A DNA stretch of 64,000 nucleotides from Kiritimatiellia bacterium. GTDB lineage: Bacteria; Verrucomicrobiota; Kiritimatiellia; UBA8416; JABMPJ01. The translations under genes and the position numbers were made by a program. Positions 17,379 to 27,479 of this stretch are shown here, piece after piece (positions within the stretch are counted from its first letter, which is position 1; each line of letters begins with the position of its first letter). The stretch lies in contig JASLOA010000038.1 in assembly GCA_030745755.1 (NCBI GenBank), positions 1-64,000 on the forward strand, read 5' to 3'. The notes below the pieces were generated by a model, which saw only the letters and a list, made by a program, of their open reading frames with translations, was not told the origin of the DNA and made no database searches.

Positions 17379-19882
17379 GAGACGGCGATGTTGACCAGGC
17401 GGTTGGGCACGACGATGACCTTGCGGACGGTCTTGCCCTCGATGTACTTCTGAATCGATGGGTCGGCCATGGCGGCGGCTTCAAGTTCTGACTGCGGCGC
17501 ATCTGCGGCGGCGGTGAGCCGACCGCGCACTTTGCCGTTTACCTGTACGACGAGTTCAACCGTGTCCCGGGCCAACGCCTGCTTGTCGACTGCAGGCCAG
17601 GTGGCGCGTAGCACAGAACCTTCGTGACCCAGCTCCCGCCAGATCTCTTCAGCAATGTGGGGGGCAAACGGGGACAGCAGGAGGGTCATGCTTTCGATAC
17701 TGGCGCGGAAGACGGCCTTCATGCTGTCCGAGCTGTCGCCGGTTACATGGCAGCTATCGACACTGTTGCTCAGCTCCATGATGGCGGCAATGGCGGCATT
17801 GAAGTGGAACCCGCCCTCCATGTCGTGCGTAATGTGCTCGATGGTCTCGTGCAGCTTGCGGTAAAGGTCCCGCTCAGCGGTGTCCATCGCGGAGAGGTCA
17901 CCCACCGTTGCGGGGGCGTCTTTCAGTAAGTCGTGGTGGTCGTAGACCCGTCGCCAAAAACGGCGCAGGAAGCGGGAGGCGCCCTCGATGCCCTGGTCGT
18001 TCCACTCGGCATCCTTCTCGGGCGGTCCGATGAAGAGCGTGTAGAGACGCAGCGTATCGGCCCCGTAGGACTCGATCAGCTCGTCCGGGCTGACCACGTT
18101 GTCCTTGGACTTCGACATCTTGTGGAGCTGGCCGTCCTTCTCGCTACGCTTGCAGATCATGCCCTGCGTGAAGAGCGCGTTGAAGGGTTCACGGAAACTG
18201 CAGGTCCCGGCGTCGTGAAGCACTTTCAGAATGAAACGTGAGTAGAGCAGGTGCAGTACGGCGTGTTCGATGCCGCCGATGTATTGGTCCACCGGCAACC
18301 ACTTGTCCACGTCTTCCTTGTTGTAGGCGGCGCTCTCCAGGCGTGGGTTGACGTAGCGGAGGAAATACCAGCAGGAGCAGAGCCACTGGGCCAGTGTGTC
18401 TGTCTCGCGTTGGGCCGGCTTGCCGCAGGTGGGGCAGGTGGTCGCCACAAAAGCCTCGTGGTGCGCCAGCGGGTTGCCGTGTTCGGTCTGGAAATCCACG
18501 TCATCGGGCAGCCGTACGGGAAGGTGATCATCGGGTACCGGTACGGATCCGCAGTCATCGCAATGCACGATCGGGATGGGACACCCCCAGTAGCGTTGGC
18601 GGCTGATCAGCCAGTCGCGAATGCGGAAGTTTACCGTGAAATCACCGAAGCCCTGGTCCTTGGCGTACTGGGTCATGGCCCGGATGGCTGCGCGGTTGCC
18701 CATACCGTCGAACGACTCTGAATTCACGATCGTGCCGTCCTCGACATAGGCCTCCGTCATGGTGACGGGATCAAGCGAGGCGTCTGCGTTCTGGATAACG
18801 ACCTTGATGGGAATATCGTACTGCCTGGCAAACTCGAAGTCGCGCTGGTCGTGGGCCGGAACGGCCATGACGATGCCGGTGCCGTAGTCCATCAGAACAT
18901 AGTTGGTGACCCAGAGGGGCGCTGTCTCGCCGTTGTAGGGGTTGCGCACATGGAAGCCGGTGAAAACGCCTTCCTTCTTTGTGGCATCGTCCGCCCGCTC
19001 AGCCGCCGAGGTCATGAGCTGGCGGCGCACGAAAGCCATGACGTCCTCTTCACGGTCGGTGCCGGTGACGAGTTGCTCGACGAGCGGGTGCTCAGGTGCG
19101 ATCGCCATGAAGGTGACGCCGTGGATCGTGTCCGGGCGGGTGGTGAAGATGGGGGTTTCCTCGTTGGTTTCGGCAATGCTGAAATTAACGCGCGCACCTT
19201 CAGAGCGTCCGATCCAGTTGGCCTGCATGTGACGCACCTTCTCGGGCCACTGTTCCAGCAGATCCAGGTCGTCCAGCAATGGCTGGGCGTACTCGGTGAT
19301 CTTGAAGAACCACTGCTTCAGGTTCTTCTTTACGACGGGCCGCCCGCAGCGCTCACACGTGCCGTCGGCCAGGACTTCCTCGTTGGCTAGGGTGGTGCAC
19401 AGTTCGCACCAGTTGACCGGGGCAGCCTTCTGGTAGGCCAGTCCGCGCTCATGCAGTTTGAGAAAGATCCACTGGGTCCATCGGTAATAATCGGGATGAC
19501 AGGTGGCGATTTCGCGATCCCAGTCGTATCCGACCCCCCACGAGCGGAGCTGACGCTTCATGTGGTCGATATTGCGCGTGGTCGATTCCTTGGGGTGAAT
19601 GCCGAGCTGTTTGGCGGCGTTCTCGGCGGGGAGGCCGAAGGCATCCCATCCCATGGGAGAGAGGACGTCATAGCCCTGCATGGTCTTGTAGCGCACCACT
19701 ACATCACCGATGATGTAGTTGCGCCCGTGGCCGACGTGCATGGTGCCGGACGGGTAGGGGAACATGGTCAGGCAGTAGTAGGGGTTGGTTGCCGCGGCGG
19801 TATCTGCGCGAAAGAGGTCCTTCTCGGCCCAGAACGCCTGCCAGCGGGCCTCAAGTGCCTTGGGCTCATACTTCCTATTCAT
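17375..19882 (-). CDS. leuS: Leucyl-tRNA synthetase
   Basis: Charges tRNA-Leu. The HIGH-type signature is in '[21 protein letters not shown]' and KMSKS in '[16 protein letters not shown]'. The CP1 editing domain (residues about 220-410) contains '[22 protein letters not shown]', and '[14 protein letters not shown]' carries the conserved editing Asp. A zinc-binding insert 'CELC...CERCGRP' is present near residue 160. The start is taken at '[18 protein letters not shown]', which overlaps the upstream ankyrin-MORN gene by 8 bases; the ORF track start is 12 codons earlier. The product is 835 aa, within the normal bacterial range. Confidence 0.96.
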   Translation of the reverse strand: MNRKYEPKALEARWQAFWAEKDLFRADTAAATNPYYCLTMFPYPSGTMHVGHGRNYIIGDVVVRYKTMQGYDVLSPMGWDAFGLPAENAAKQLGIHPKESTTRNIDHMKRQLRSWGVGYDWDREIATCHPDYYRWTQWIFLKLHERGLAYQKAAPVNWCELCTTLANEEVLADGTCERCGRPVVKKNLKQWFFKITEYAQPLLDDLDLLEQWPEKVRHMQANWIGRSEGARVNFSIAETNEETPIFTTRPDTIHGVTFMAIAPEHPLVEQLVTGTDREEDVMAFVRRQLMTSAAERADDATKKEGVFTGFHVRNPYNGETAPLWVTNYVLMDYGTGIVMAVPAHDQRDFEFARQYDIPIKVVIQNADASLDPVTMTEAYVEDGTIVNSESFDGMGNRAAIRAMTQYAKDQGFGDFTVNFRIRDWLISRQRYWGCPIPIVHCDDCGSVPVPDDHLPVRLPDDVDFQTEHGNPLAHHEAFVATTCPTCGKPAQRETDTLAQWLCSCWYFLRYVNPRLESAAYNKEDVDKWLPVDQYIGGIEHAVLHLLYSRFILKVLHDAGTCSFREPFNALFTQGMICKRSEKDGQLHKMSKSKDNVVSPDELIESYGADTLRLYTLFIGPPEKDAEWNDQGIEGASRFLRRFWRRVYDHHDLLKDAPATVGDLSAMDTAERDLYRKLHETIEHITHDMEGGFHFNAAIAAIMELSNSVDSCHVTGDSSDSMKAVFRASIESMTLLLSPFAPHIAEEIWRELGHEGSVLRATWPAVDKQALARDTVELVVQVNGKVRGRLTAAADAPQSELEAAAMADPSIQKYIEGKTVRKVIVVPNRLVNIAVS

Positions 19883-21026
19883 GCTCGACCGGCTGTCCTT
19901 TCTCCCAGTATCCCTCAAGGCGGTGGCCGGACTGGGTCATATAGGTGCCCTTGCCCCATATCTGGTCTTTGCGCCACTGGCCATGGTAGCGGTCGCCATC
20001 GCCGAAGATATACGTGCCGCGGCCGCTCAAGAGGGTGCCATCTTTCCACATCCCGAAGAGCCGTCCGCCGTTGGCGTATGTATAGACGCCCTGACCGTCC
20101 ATCTTGCCTTTGACCCATTGACCGTTGTACTGCTCGCCGTCAGGAAAGCGGTAGAGACCCGTGCCGTGCTTGAGTTCGTTGCGCCACTCGCCGATGTACG
20201 ATTCGCCATTGGGAAAGGTCAGCGTTCCGCGTCCGTGCATGCGCCCTTTGAGCCAGGTGCCCTCGTAGCGCGAGCCATCCGGGAAGAGCTTTCCACGGAC
20301 CTCGATTTCCGTACGGCCGGTGACAGGGGGAGCCGCGGATGTCGCAGCAGGTGGAGGATCGAGAGGGGGTTCCGGCCGGGGGGCGGGCTTGGGCACGTAG
20401 CTGTTGAATAGGGCTTGGGCCGCATTGCTCTTGGCCCAGTCGGCCGGTGTGGTGTCGTCATCGGCCTTGATGGTGGTGTCGGCTCCGGCCTTCAGTAGGA
20501 CGCGGATAGCCTTAACCGAGTCCTTGCGGGTGGCCCAGTGTAGTGGGGTGATGCCATCGTTTCCCTGGACGTTAACACCACCGCCCTCTTTGATCAGAAA
20601 TGCGGCGACCTCCGGGGAGTTGCCGATGGCAGCCCAATGCAGGGGCGTGTACTGCTTGGAAGACGCTGCGTTCACGTCCGCATCATGTTTCACAAGCAGG
20701 CGTGCGATGGGGAGGCTGTCACGGTTGGCGGCCCAGTGCAGGGGTGTCGATCCGTTGTCGGTCACGGCCGTCACATCGGCCTTGTGCTTGATCAGCAGCC
20801 TGGCGGCATCGGGGAAGTCATGAACGGCAGCCCAATGCAACGGGGTGGAGCCGCCCCGTGCGCGTGCCGCAATCAGGGCGTCGACATCACCATCGCGCAA
20901 CAGGGCCGACAGCCGGTCCAGATCGCCGTCCTTGATTATGTCGTGTATCTCTGCTGCCCTGACGTTTGGTGTCAGCACGCCACCAACCGCCAACACTACC
21001 AGAACGCTTATCCACTTCAGTCGCAT
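19875..21026 (-). CDS. Exported ankyrin-repeat and MORN-repeat protein
   Basis: A signal peptide ('[20 protein letters not shown]...VRA-AE') is followed by four clear ankyrin repeats (residues about 55-190, e.g. '[20 protein letters not shown]') and a degenerate fifth. After a Pro-rich linker, six MORN motifs follow (YEGTW, YIGEW, YNGQW, LFGMW, YHGQW, LEGYW; residues about 250-380). Ankyrin repeats bind proteins; MORN repeats are beta-hairpin arrays linked to membranes or protein assembly. This fusion is unusual and points to a periplasmic or surface scaffold. It shares an 8-base overlap with leuS, so the two are probably expressed together. Confidence 0.9.
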   Translation of the reverse strand: MRLKWISVLVVLAVGGVLTPNVRAAEIHDIIKDGDLDRLSALLRDGDVDALIAARARGGSTPLHWAAVHDFPDAARLLIKHKADVTAVTDNGSTPLHWAANRDSLPIARLLVKHDADVNAASSKQYTPLHWAAIGNSPEVAAFLIKEGGGVNVQGNDGITPLHWATRKDSVKAIRVLLKAGADTTIKADDDTTPADWAKSNAAQALFNSYVPKPAPRPEPPLDPPPAATSAAPPVTGRTEIEVRGKLFPDGSRYEGTWLKGRMHGRGTLTFPNGESYIGEWRNELKHGTGLYRFPDGEQYNGQWVKGKMDGQGVYTYANGGRLFGMWKDGTLLSGRGTYIFGDGDRYHGQWRKDQIWGKGTYMTQSGHRLEGYWEKGQPVEHE

Positions 21027-21429
21027 ACCACTCTCCAGGGGCTGTGGTCAGTGATCCATCCAACCCGCCTTGACCACCCGTCGGCAAGCCGCCGGCTGGG
21101 CCTCCAAAACGGTGAATAGTAGGCATTTGGGCGGGTGAATGCAATAGCCGTTCTCAGAACTGAAACGCACTATTGAGAATCCCTGTGGCGGTTTGTCGGT
21201 GGTCAATAGACGGTGTGTCATGAAGCCGTAAAAACTCTGTGAAAGCAGGCACTTCCAGGGCCCTCAGGGCCATTCGGCGCCATCTGGCACGTGTGATGCT
21301 CCAGAAGAAGGTGGCCCACAGCCGGTTCGGCAGGTTTAGACCGCGAGACGCGTGGACAGGGCACAAAGATCTCCACCAACGTCGCGACCGAACTGGCTGC
21401 CGGGCGTCGGCCTTTCCCCCCCCGGGTGC
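21027..21429. other. Gene-free interval of about 400 bases
   Basis: I see no convincing gene, repeat copy or terminator here. A 70-codon minus-strand ORF (21154-21366) has natural-looking composition ('MALRALEVPAFTEFLRLHDTP') and could be the tail of a decayed gene, but there is no family match or clear ribosome binding site. Confidence 0.4.
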
Positions 21430-22491
21430 CTACCGGGTGAATTTCTCCCGTCCCGAGAGCCCGATGATGGTCTCGGCGATGAGTTTGGCCGTGGCTTCGG
21501 CATCCTTAAGCGCAATCGTCTCAACCGGACTGTGCATGTAGCGGCTCGGGACGCTGACCAGGCCGGCGGCGACACCGCCGCGGGTCATCTGGATCGCGTA
21601 GGCATCGGTCCCCGTGCCACGCCCCTCCGGCTGGATCTGGGTCCTGATCTTGGCCTTGGTGGCTGTCTTGCGGATGATCTCGAGCAGTCTGTGGCTGTAC
21701 GTCGGCCCCATATGCAGGATCGGACCGTCACCCAGGTTGGCCGTACCCACGATCTTCTCGTTCATGCCCGGGTAATCGGTTGCGAAACCGACATCCACCG
21801 CAATCCCGATGTGAGGATCGATCGCAAATGCCGCGGTGCGTCCCCCGCGCAGTCCGACTTCCTCCTGTACCGTGCTGACGGCATGGACCGCCACCTTGAG
21901 CGGCTTGTTCTTGAGCTGGCGCAGGACATCGGCCACCACGAAGGCACCTACGCGGTCATCGAAACCACGGCAGGCCACCAGGCCATTCTTGAGATCGGTC
22001 CAGCCGGCATCGATCGTGGCGACATCGCCGAGCTTCACCGCCTTCTCGGCGTCTTTGCGGCTCTTGGCGCCGATGTCGACCCATAGGTCATGGATCTTGG
22101 TGGCGGCCTTCTCGCGGTCCTTGGGTTCGATCATGTGAATGGGCATCACGCCCACGACACCGGGTACGGGTCCCTTGGCCGTATGGATGATGATGCGCTC
22201 GCCCTGTAGCAGCGGCACATTGACCCCGCCCAGAGCCGACATCGTGAGGAGACCCTTGTCGCTGATGTACTGAACCATCAGTCCAATCTCATCACAGTGC
22301 CCTGCCAGCATCACGCGCACGGTGGCGCCGGGGTTCATGACACCATGCACGCTGCCGTGTACATCCGTTTCAACCGTGTCGGCGTAGCACTTCATGTAGG
22401 CGGCCACGATGTTCTGCCCGCGATGTTCCCATCCTGTCGGACTGGGCGTGGCCATGAGGTCCTGGAAGAAAGTGAGGGCGGTCTTGTTCAT
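21430..22491 (-). CDS. M42-family metallo-aminopeptidase
   Basis: Cytosolic dinuclear zinc peptidase of the M42 (glutamyl aminopeptidase/tetrahedral) family, which trims peptides in large oligomers. Metal-ligand motifs appear in order: 'AGHCDEIGLMV', 'CRGFDDRVGAFVV', 'TVQEEVGLRGG' (catalytic Glu pair), 'IAVDVGFATD' and 'SRYMHSPVETIALKD' near the C-terminus. At 353 aa it has standard length. No signal peptide is seen. It is divergent from the PTS-IIA/CBS operon. Substrate preference cannot be read from the sequence. Confidence 0.93.
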   Translation of the reverse strand: MNKTALTFFQDLMATPSPTGWEHRGQNIVAAYMKCYADTVETDVHGSVHGVMNPGATVRVMLAGHCDEIGLMVQYISDKGLLTMSALGGVNVPLLQGERIIIHTAKGPVPGVVGVMPIHMIEPKDREKAATKIHDLWVDIGAKSRKDAEKAVKLGDVATIDAGWTDLKNGLVACRGFDDRVGAFVVADVLRQLKNKPLKVAVHAVSTVQEEVGLRGGRTAAFAIDPHIGIAVDVGFATDYPGMNEKIVGTANLGDGPILHMGPTYSHRLLEIIRKTATKAKIRTQIQPEGRGTGTDAYAIQMTRGGVAAGLVSVPSRYMHSPVETIALKDAEATAKLIAETIIGLSGREKFTR

Positions 22492-22609
22492 GCGTGGTCT
22501 CCGTTGTACACGTGCGTTTGTCAGTAATGCGTGCTCGGGATGGTAGCGTGTTGGTCGGGCATGTCAAGTTGAGTAGACATGTGAAGATGTCCGTGGTAGT
22601 TTCTGCTGC

Positions 22610-23536
22610 ATGGCAGACTCAACGAACGGAACCAGTTTTGCCTCGCTCTTCACCTGCTACCAGGTGCTCTGCCATACGCCGCTGACGGATCGCGATGAGC
22701 TGATCCGTGAAATGGTCCGTGCCCTGGGCCCTGCCCTCGAGCATGGCGAGGTGGACGATGTGGTACAGGCGGTGCTGGAACGTGAAGCGCAGCTACCCAG
22801 TGTCATGGCGCCCGGCATCGCGCTGCCGCATGCGCGCCTGCGCGGCCTGTCGCGCCTCGTCGTGGCTGTGGCCACGTCCGGGAAGGGGGTCCGTTTCAGC
22901 GACGAGGATGATGGTCTTGCCCGGCTGATCATCCTGGTACTTGCCCCGCACGATTCACCGGCAGCCTATCTCCAGGCCGTGGCCTCCCTGGCCCGTATCC
23001 TGAAGACTCCCGGTTCGGCCGACACGGTGGCTGAACTCGATACAGCCGAGGGGGTATGGCGCTTCTTCGAGCGTGGTGGGCTCGTGCTGGCGGACTATGT
23101 CTGTGCGGGCGACATCATGCGCGATGAATTCATCAGTGTGCGTTCGGACGATACGTGCGAGAAGGCGATTGACCTGTTTGCCCGGCACCAGCTCGCGGAT
23201 CTACCTGTCATCGATGCGCAGGGCAAGCTCGTGGGACTTGTCACGGCCGATGCGCTGCTGCGGGTATGCCTGCCCGACTACATCCTCTGGATGGAGGATC
23301 TGTCGCCGATCATCAACTTTGAGCCCTTTGCCGAGTTCCTGCGCAATGAAGGGAAGACCTGGCTGGCCGACATCATGAGCGACGACTACGTCATGGTGGA
23401 CGAAAAGGCACCCGCCATCGAGGTCGCCAAGGGAATGTGCAAGCGCGGCGTACGCCAGGTCCTGGTGGTGCGCGGTGAGGAGCTGGTGGGCGTGATTGCC
23501 ATTGAAGATTTTATTGCCAGGGTACTGCGGGAGTAG
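22610..23536 (+). CDS. PTS EIIA-like domain fused to two CBS domains
   Basis: Residues about 10-155 are a fructose/nitrogen-type EIIA domain with the phosphorylatable His in 'GIALPHARLRGLSRLVVAVA'. Residues about 165-305 form a CBS pair ('DIMRDEFISVRSDDTCEKAIDLF', 'DLPVIDAQGKLVGLVTADALL', 'VRQVLVVRGEELVGVIAIEDFI'), which normally binds adenine nucleotides. No EIIB or EIIC is nearby, so this is more likely a regulatory phosphoprotein than a sugar carrier. It is followed 6 bases later by a large permease and then a metal-exporter-like gene, so it probably gates transport in response to energy or phosphoenolpyruvate state. Confidence 0.87.
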   Translation: MADSTNGTSFASLFTCYQVLCHTPLTDRDELIREMVRALGPALEHGEVDDVVQAVLEREAQLPSVMAPGIALPHARLRGLSRLVVAVATSGKGVRFSDEDDGLARLIILVLAPHDSPAAYLQAVASLARILKTPGSADTVAELDTAEGVWRFFERGGLVLADYVCAGDIMRDEFISVRSDDTCEKAIDLFARHQLADLPVIDAQGKLVGLVTADALLRVCLPDYILWMEDLSPIINFEPFAEFLRNEGKTWLADIMSDDYVMVDEKAPAIEVAKGMCKRGVRQVLVVRGEELVGVIAIEDFIARVLRE

Positions 23537-23542
23537 AAAGAC

Positions 23543-25015
23543 GTGTCATCGGTTCACAAAGAGGGGATGGGCCTGCGCCAGGTGCTGATGCGCGGAGCGC
23601 TGAGCCTGCTCCTGAGCGGCGGTGTGGCGCTGCTGGCCTATAACGCAGACTATACGCTTCCGCAGATACTCTCCTGCGCCGTGTTCACCATGACCGTGCT
23701 GGCGACGCTCCTGTTCTGGGAGTTTCGGCTGGCCGTAGCCTTTCTCGGGATTGCGACGCTGTTCGGATGCAACGTGTTGACGCTGGATCGCTTTGTCGAA
23801 TCCTGTGAGCTGCCGGTTATCCTCTTCCTGGCCGGGATGATGGTCATCGTGGGTGCACTCAAGGAACTGGGATTCTTCTCGTGGATCATCGAACTGATTG
23901 TGAGCCGACGCCGCATGACCGGCCTTGCGTTCTCCCTGATCGTGATGGTCCTGTCGGCCCTGCTGGCCTGTGCCGTAGACGAGGTGACATCCATTGTCTT
24001 CGTGTGCGCGCTGGTCTTCCAGGTCTGCGACACGCTGCGGGTGCCGCCAACGCCTTTTCTGATCATGGCGGTTATGGCGACCAACATCGGTTCGGCCGGA
24101 ACGATGATCGGGAACCCGGGGGGACTGCTGATCAGTCATCGGGCCGGGTTCACGTTCGAGGATTTTCTCGTGTGGGCGTTTCCCGTGATGGTGGCCTGCC
24201 TGGTCTCCGCCGTCGGCGTGCTGCTGCTGTGGTTCCGTCGCGACATTCGTGCGCTGTCCGACGCGCTCGAAGAGCGGCGCAAGCAGAAGCTCGACCTGGG
24301 GCCGCTGGTCAAGGTGCCTTACCATCGCGGGCTGGTGATCTTTGTCGTGACACTGGGCGTCATAGCGTTTCATCACCGCGCCGAATCGTTGCTTGGCCTT
24401 GAGCAGAATACACTGCTTATGACTGCACCACTGGCAATCGCGGGCGTCCTGATGGTGTGGCGGCGTGAGCGGGCCAAGCACTACATCGAAGTGGAGGTCG
24501 ACTGGTGGGAACTGCTCTACTTCATGATGCTCTTTGCCAAGGCCGGTGCGTTGGAGCACACCGGGGTGGCGGCAAGGATTGCCACCGACTTTGCCTCAAC
24601 ATTTGAAACCGTGCCCGAACTGCTGCTCCCTGTGATCATTGGGGTCTCGGCGATCGGATCGGCTTTCGTCGACAACGTCGTGTTTGTGGCCGCTTTCGTG
24701 CCCGTTGTACGCGAGCTGAGTTCGACGCCGCTCTGGTGGGCGCTGCTGCTCGGGGCCTGCCTGGGGGGCAATGTGACGCTGATTGGATCGGCCGCCAATA
24801 TCATTGCGGTCGGCGTCCTCGAGAAGCGGCACCGTCGCGGTATCGACTTTATGGAGTGGCTCAAGGTTGGCGTGGTTGTGGGTCTCGTGACTTGCCTTGT
24901 GGCGTGGATTGCCCTATCACAAATGGCCGATCGGATGCCGGAGCATCCGGCACATCCGCATGATGGGTGGGGCGCCTGGCCGGCGGAGGATGGACGCTCC
25001 GAGGCGGACCACTAA
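23543..25015 (+). CDS. SLC13/ArsB/NhaD-superfamily ion transporter
   Basis: A 490-residue polytopic membrane protein with about 11-12 predicted helices. The motif 'MAVMATNIGSAGTMIGNPGGLLIS' and the later 'GGNVTLIGSAANIIAVGVLEKRHRRG' are the two inverted-repeat helical hairpins typical of the ion transporter superfamily. Both contain the G-x-x-N-P-like or G-S-A-A-N-I substrate motifs. A Na+/H+ antiporter or anion carrier are both possible. GGGAG lies 8 bases before the GTG start. It sits in one operon with the IIA-CBS regulator and the next transporter. Confidence 0.88.
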   Translation: MSSVHKEGMGLRQVLMRGALSLLLSGGVALLAYNADYTLPQILSCAVFTMTVLATLLFWEFRLAVAFLGIATLFGCNVLTLDRFVESCELPVILFLAGMMVIVGALKELGFFSWIIELIVSRRRMTGLAFSLIVMVLSALLACAVDEVTSIVFVCALVFQVCDTLRVPPTPFLIMAVMATNIGSAGTMIGNPGGLLISHRAGFTFEDFLVWAFPVMVACLVSAVGVLLLWFRRDIRALSDALEERRKQKLDLGPLVKVPYHRGLVIFVVTLGVIAFHHRAESLLGLEQNTLLMTAPLAIAGVLMVWRRERAKHYIEVEVDWWELLYFMMLFAKAGALEHTGVAARIATDFASTFETVPELLLPVIIGVSAIGSAFVDNVVFVAAFVPVVRELSSTPLWWALLLGACLGGNVTLIGSAANIIAVGVLEKRHRRGIDFMEWLKVGVVVGLVTCLVAWIALSQMADRMPEHPAHPHDGWGAWPAEDGRSEADH

Positions 25016-25035
25016 ACAGTTGGAGAGTCAACGGA

Positions 25036-26199
25036 ATGAGTGCGCTCCTCGTTGAGACGTTAGGTCATGCCCTGATGATTACGGGGTTCGTGGCGGTGAT
25101 GATGCTCGTGATCGAGTATCTCAACGTGGCGACGCGCGGTACCTGGGAACGGACACTCTCACGCCATACGTGGGGACAGGTGCTGCTCTCCGGCGGACTC
25201 GGCGCCACGCCCGGGTGTCTGGGTGCCTACGCCGTGACCAGTCTGTACGTGCACCGGGTTATCACGTTTGGCGCCCTGGTGGCGGCCATGGTCGCAAGCT
25301 GTGGCGATGAAGCCTTTGTGATGCTGGCCATGTTTCCCGAACGCGCCGTGCAGCTCTTTGGCCTGCTGCTCCTGGCTGGAATCGGTACCGGTGTGCTGAC
25401 AGATCTCATCTTCAAGCAGCGGCGCACCCAGGGCAGCTATCGCGATGACTACAGCGCCGTCCACCCCGGGGAGGAGCGCTGCACCCCTTTCTCTCGACAG
25501 GAGATCATCGATCAGTGGCGCCACTGCTCGCCGCATCGTCTCTGGCTGACTGCGTTCCTGGTGCTCTTTGTGGTGGGGGTCTACACGGGATCGATCGGTC
25601 ACCAGCATTTCGAGATGGGCCCGTCTTCGCCTGATGGCTTCGACGCGGCAAGCGAGGTCCACGTTGACTGCGAGCACGGTCATGTGGAGGACACGCATAC
25701 CGACGGCCATGCGGGGCATGGGCACGGACATGGCGAATGGGACTGGATCCGGGTCACCCTGTTGCTAACCGGGGTGATCGGACTCCTGATTGTTGTCACA
25801 GTGCCCGAGCACTTCCTGACCGAGCATCTGTGGAACCATCTCTTCCGCGTGCACGTATGGCGGATTCTGCTCTGGACGCTGGTCGCACTCCTGGTGATTC
25901 GCGTGCTGCTTGTTCACGTCGATGTGGCCCGGCTGGCAGGCGACAACCGTGTGTTGCTGCTGCTGTTGGCGTGCGTGGTGGGACTCATTCCCGAGTCCGG
26001 CCCGCACATGGTCTTCGTCTCGCTCTACGCCGAAGGCGTCATCCCGTTCAGTACACTTCTGGCAAGCTGCATCGTGCAGGACGGCCACGGCATGATCCCC
26101 ATGCTGGCCCACTCACGCCGTGCCTTCCTCGGCGTCAAGCTGATCAACTTCATTGTGGGTCTTGCCATCGGGTTGGTTGGTTTGTTGCTGGGCTGGTAG
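25036..26199 (+). CDS. Putative 10-TM heavy-metal exporter (ArsP_2-like, 'putative manganese transporter')
   Basis: A 387-residue membrane protein. The C-terminal repeat carries 'GLIPESGPHMVFVSLYAEGVIPFSTLLASCIVQDGHGMIPMLAHSRR', and the N-terminal repeat 'GLGATPGCLGAYAVTSLYVH...CGDEAFVMLAMFP', the pattern of the family annotated as putative manganese or heavy-metal transporters. A His-rich cytoplasmic or periplasmic loop ('DCEHGHVEDTHTDGHAGHGHGHGEW') probably binds a divalent metal. GGAGAG precedes the ATG at 25036; the ORF track start overlaps the previous gene. Metal specificity is inference. Confidence 0.85.
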   Translation: MSALLVETLGHALMITGFVAVMMLVIEYLNVATRGTWERTLSRHTWGQVLLSGGLGATPGCLGAYAVTSLYVHRVITFGALVAAMVASCGDEAFVMLAMFPERAVQLFGLLLLAGIGTGVLTDLIFKQRRTQGSYRDDYSAVHPGEERCTPFSRQEIIDQWRHCSPHRLWLTAFLVLFVVGVYTGSIGHQHFEMGPSSPDGFDAASEVHVDCEHGHVEDTHTDGHAGHGHGHGEWDWIRVTLLLTGVIGLLIVVTVPEHFLTEHLWNHLFRVHVWRILLWTLVALLVIRVLLVHVDVARLAGDNRVLLLLLACVVGLIPESGPHMVFVSLYAEGVIPFSTLLASCIVQDGHGMIPMLAHSRRAFLGVKLINFIVGLAIGLVGLLLGW

Positions 26200-26239
26200 G
26201 GCTGTGTTACAAATGTGAAGCTACAGGAACTCTCTCCTG

Positions 26240-26315
26240 TGTCATCCCGAGCTTGTCGAGGGATCTCCTGGCGGCCACCCGAATCGGAGATTCCTCGGCT
26301 ACGCTCGGAATGACA
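26240..26315. repeat. Short palindromic repeat, GTCATyCCGAG family, copy 3
   Basis: TGTCATCCCGAGCTTGTCGAGGGATCTCC pairs with GGAGATTCCTCGGCTACGCTCGGAATGACA. It lies between the convergent metal-exporter and phosphatase genes. Confidence 0.8.
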
Positions 26316-26360
26316 GGGAGCATGACGTGCGCTGGTTGACACGCCATAGCGCCTGTTGCC

Positions 26361-27344
26361 TCACTGCGTCGCCGCCAACGCCTCGATCACCACATCGTGC
26401 AGCGCCCCGTTCGTGGCAACCACGCCCTTGTTGTTGCGGAGTGTGCGCCTCAGCGAGAAGTCGAGCGGTACGCCGAGTGTGTCTGTGACACGGCCGCCGG
26501 CCTCGGTGACAACGATCGCTCCTGCGGCGTGGTCCCAGATCTTCTCTTCGTAGGTGGAGTTGGCCGAGGGGATGCGCAGGTAGGTGGTGGCTTCCCCGCG
26601 CGCGACGATGGCGTACTTGCACTGGCTGTCGATCCGTACCGGCGGTAGGTGGACGCCGAGGATCTCGGACACCCGACTCGACCTGCCCTGGCGTGTATGA
26701 GCCGCTTCCACCGACTCGCACAGCACCGCCTCCGATCCTGATGTTGCCACGGAGACCTGTAGCGGTGTAACCGTGCTGCCATCCATCGATAGACTGATCG
26801 CGCCCGCCCCCTTGCTGGCCGCCATGATGACGCCGCGCTGTGTAGTGTTGTGCATCGTCTTGCAGGGCAGGTGCGGACATCCGAGCGCTCCGGCCACGAC
26901 CTCGCCATCCTCAATCAGGGCGAGCGCCACGGCATACTGGTCACCCCGGATATAGCCTTTGGTTCCGTCTATAGGATCCATAGTCCAGAAGCGTCCCTCG
27001 GGGCCACCGGCATGGTCGCCCCGGTCAATCGCGGCGAGAATGGCGGTGTCATCCAGGTGTGGTTGCAGGCGGCGCACTTCGGCAAAGACGCGCGCACGGT
27101 TCTGCGCATGCTCTTCCTGCTGCAGGAGGTGCGTGTCTTCTTCCGCCACGAGCGGATCATCAGAAAAGGTCATCTGCAGGATGCTGCTCATCGCGGCCTG
27201 CGCCGCCAGGTCGGCGATTGTGACCGGCGAACGGTCCTGTTTGGTGATGGTCTCATCCGTAACGAGCGTTGCGCGTACATGTTGACACAATTCGGATGCC
27301 TGGCGAACGGCTGCAATCGCGATCTTCAGTTCCTCTTCGTACAT
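26361..27344 (-). CDS. 3'(2'),5'-bisphosphate nucleotidase, HAL2-like (inositol monophosphatase fold)
   Basis: Li+-sensitive Mg2+ phosphatase family that removes the 3'-phosphate from PAP or PAPS formed in sulfate metabolism. The metal site is 'LVAEEDTHLL' (Glu), 'FWTMDPIDGTKGYIRG' (DPIDGT), and 'IWDHAAGAIVVTEAGGRVTD' near the C-terminus. The start at 27344 (MYEEELKIAI) has GGGGAG 9 bases upstream; the ORF track extends 112 codons into repeat DNA. At 327 aa it is closer to eukaryotic-type HAL2/SAL1 than to short CysQ. No sulfate-assimilation gene is adjacent. Confidence 0.9.
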   Translation of the reverse strand: MYEEELKIAIAAVRQASELCQHVRATLVTDETITKQDRSPVTIADLAAQAAMSSILQMTFSDDPLVAEEDTHLLQQEEHAQNRARVFAEVRRLQPHLDDTAILAAIDRGDHAGGPEGRFWTMDPIDGTKGYIRGDQYAVALALIEDGEVVAGALGCPHLPCKTMHNTTQRGVIMAASKGAGAISLSMDGSTVTPLQVSVATSGSEAVLCESVEAAHTRQGRSSRVSEILGVHLPPVRIDSQCKYAIVARGEATTYLRIPSANSTYEEKIWDHAAGAIVVTEAGGRVTDTLGVPLDFSLRRTLRNNKGVVATNGALHDVVIEALAATQ

Positions 27345-27420
27345 GACACGGATCTCCCCGGTGGTGAAGGCGGCAAGATAAACCAGAATAGGGTGTGAAT
27401 TCGATCTGCAAATGCACACC

Positions 27421-27472
27421 GATTTGGACGTTGGACATTCCCCGTCGGATATTGGATATTGGACTCTCTCAT
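27421..27472. repeat. TTGGACnTTGGA-type degenerate repeat
   Basis: TTGGACGTTGGACATTCC...GGATATTGGATATTGGACTC is a run of related TTGGA/ATTGGA units. A similar run (GGTTGAATGTGGGATGTTGGATGTTCAG) forms the start of the M28 lipoprotein gene near 5.76 kb. Such strings recur in some environmental genomes; here the unit is degenerate. Confidence 0.5.
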
Positions 27473-27479
27473 ATCTAAA

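Noticed and set aside
21154-21366. 70-codon minus-strand ORF
   Set aside because: Natural-looking C-terminal composition but no start signal, family match or neighbour support.
23546-24559. 337-codon minus-strand ORF opposite the SLC13-like transporter
   Set aside because: Gln/His-rich shadow of a membrane-protein gene.
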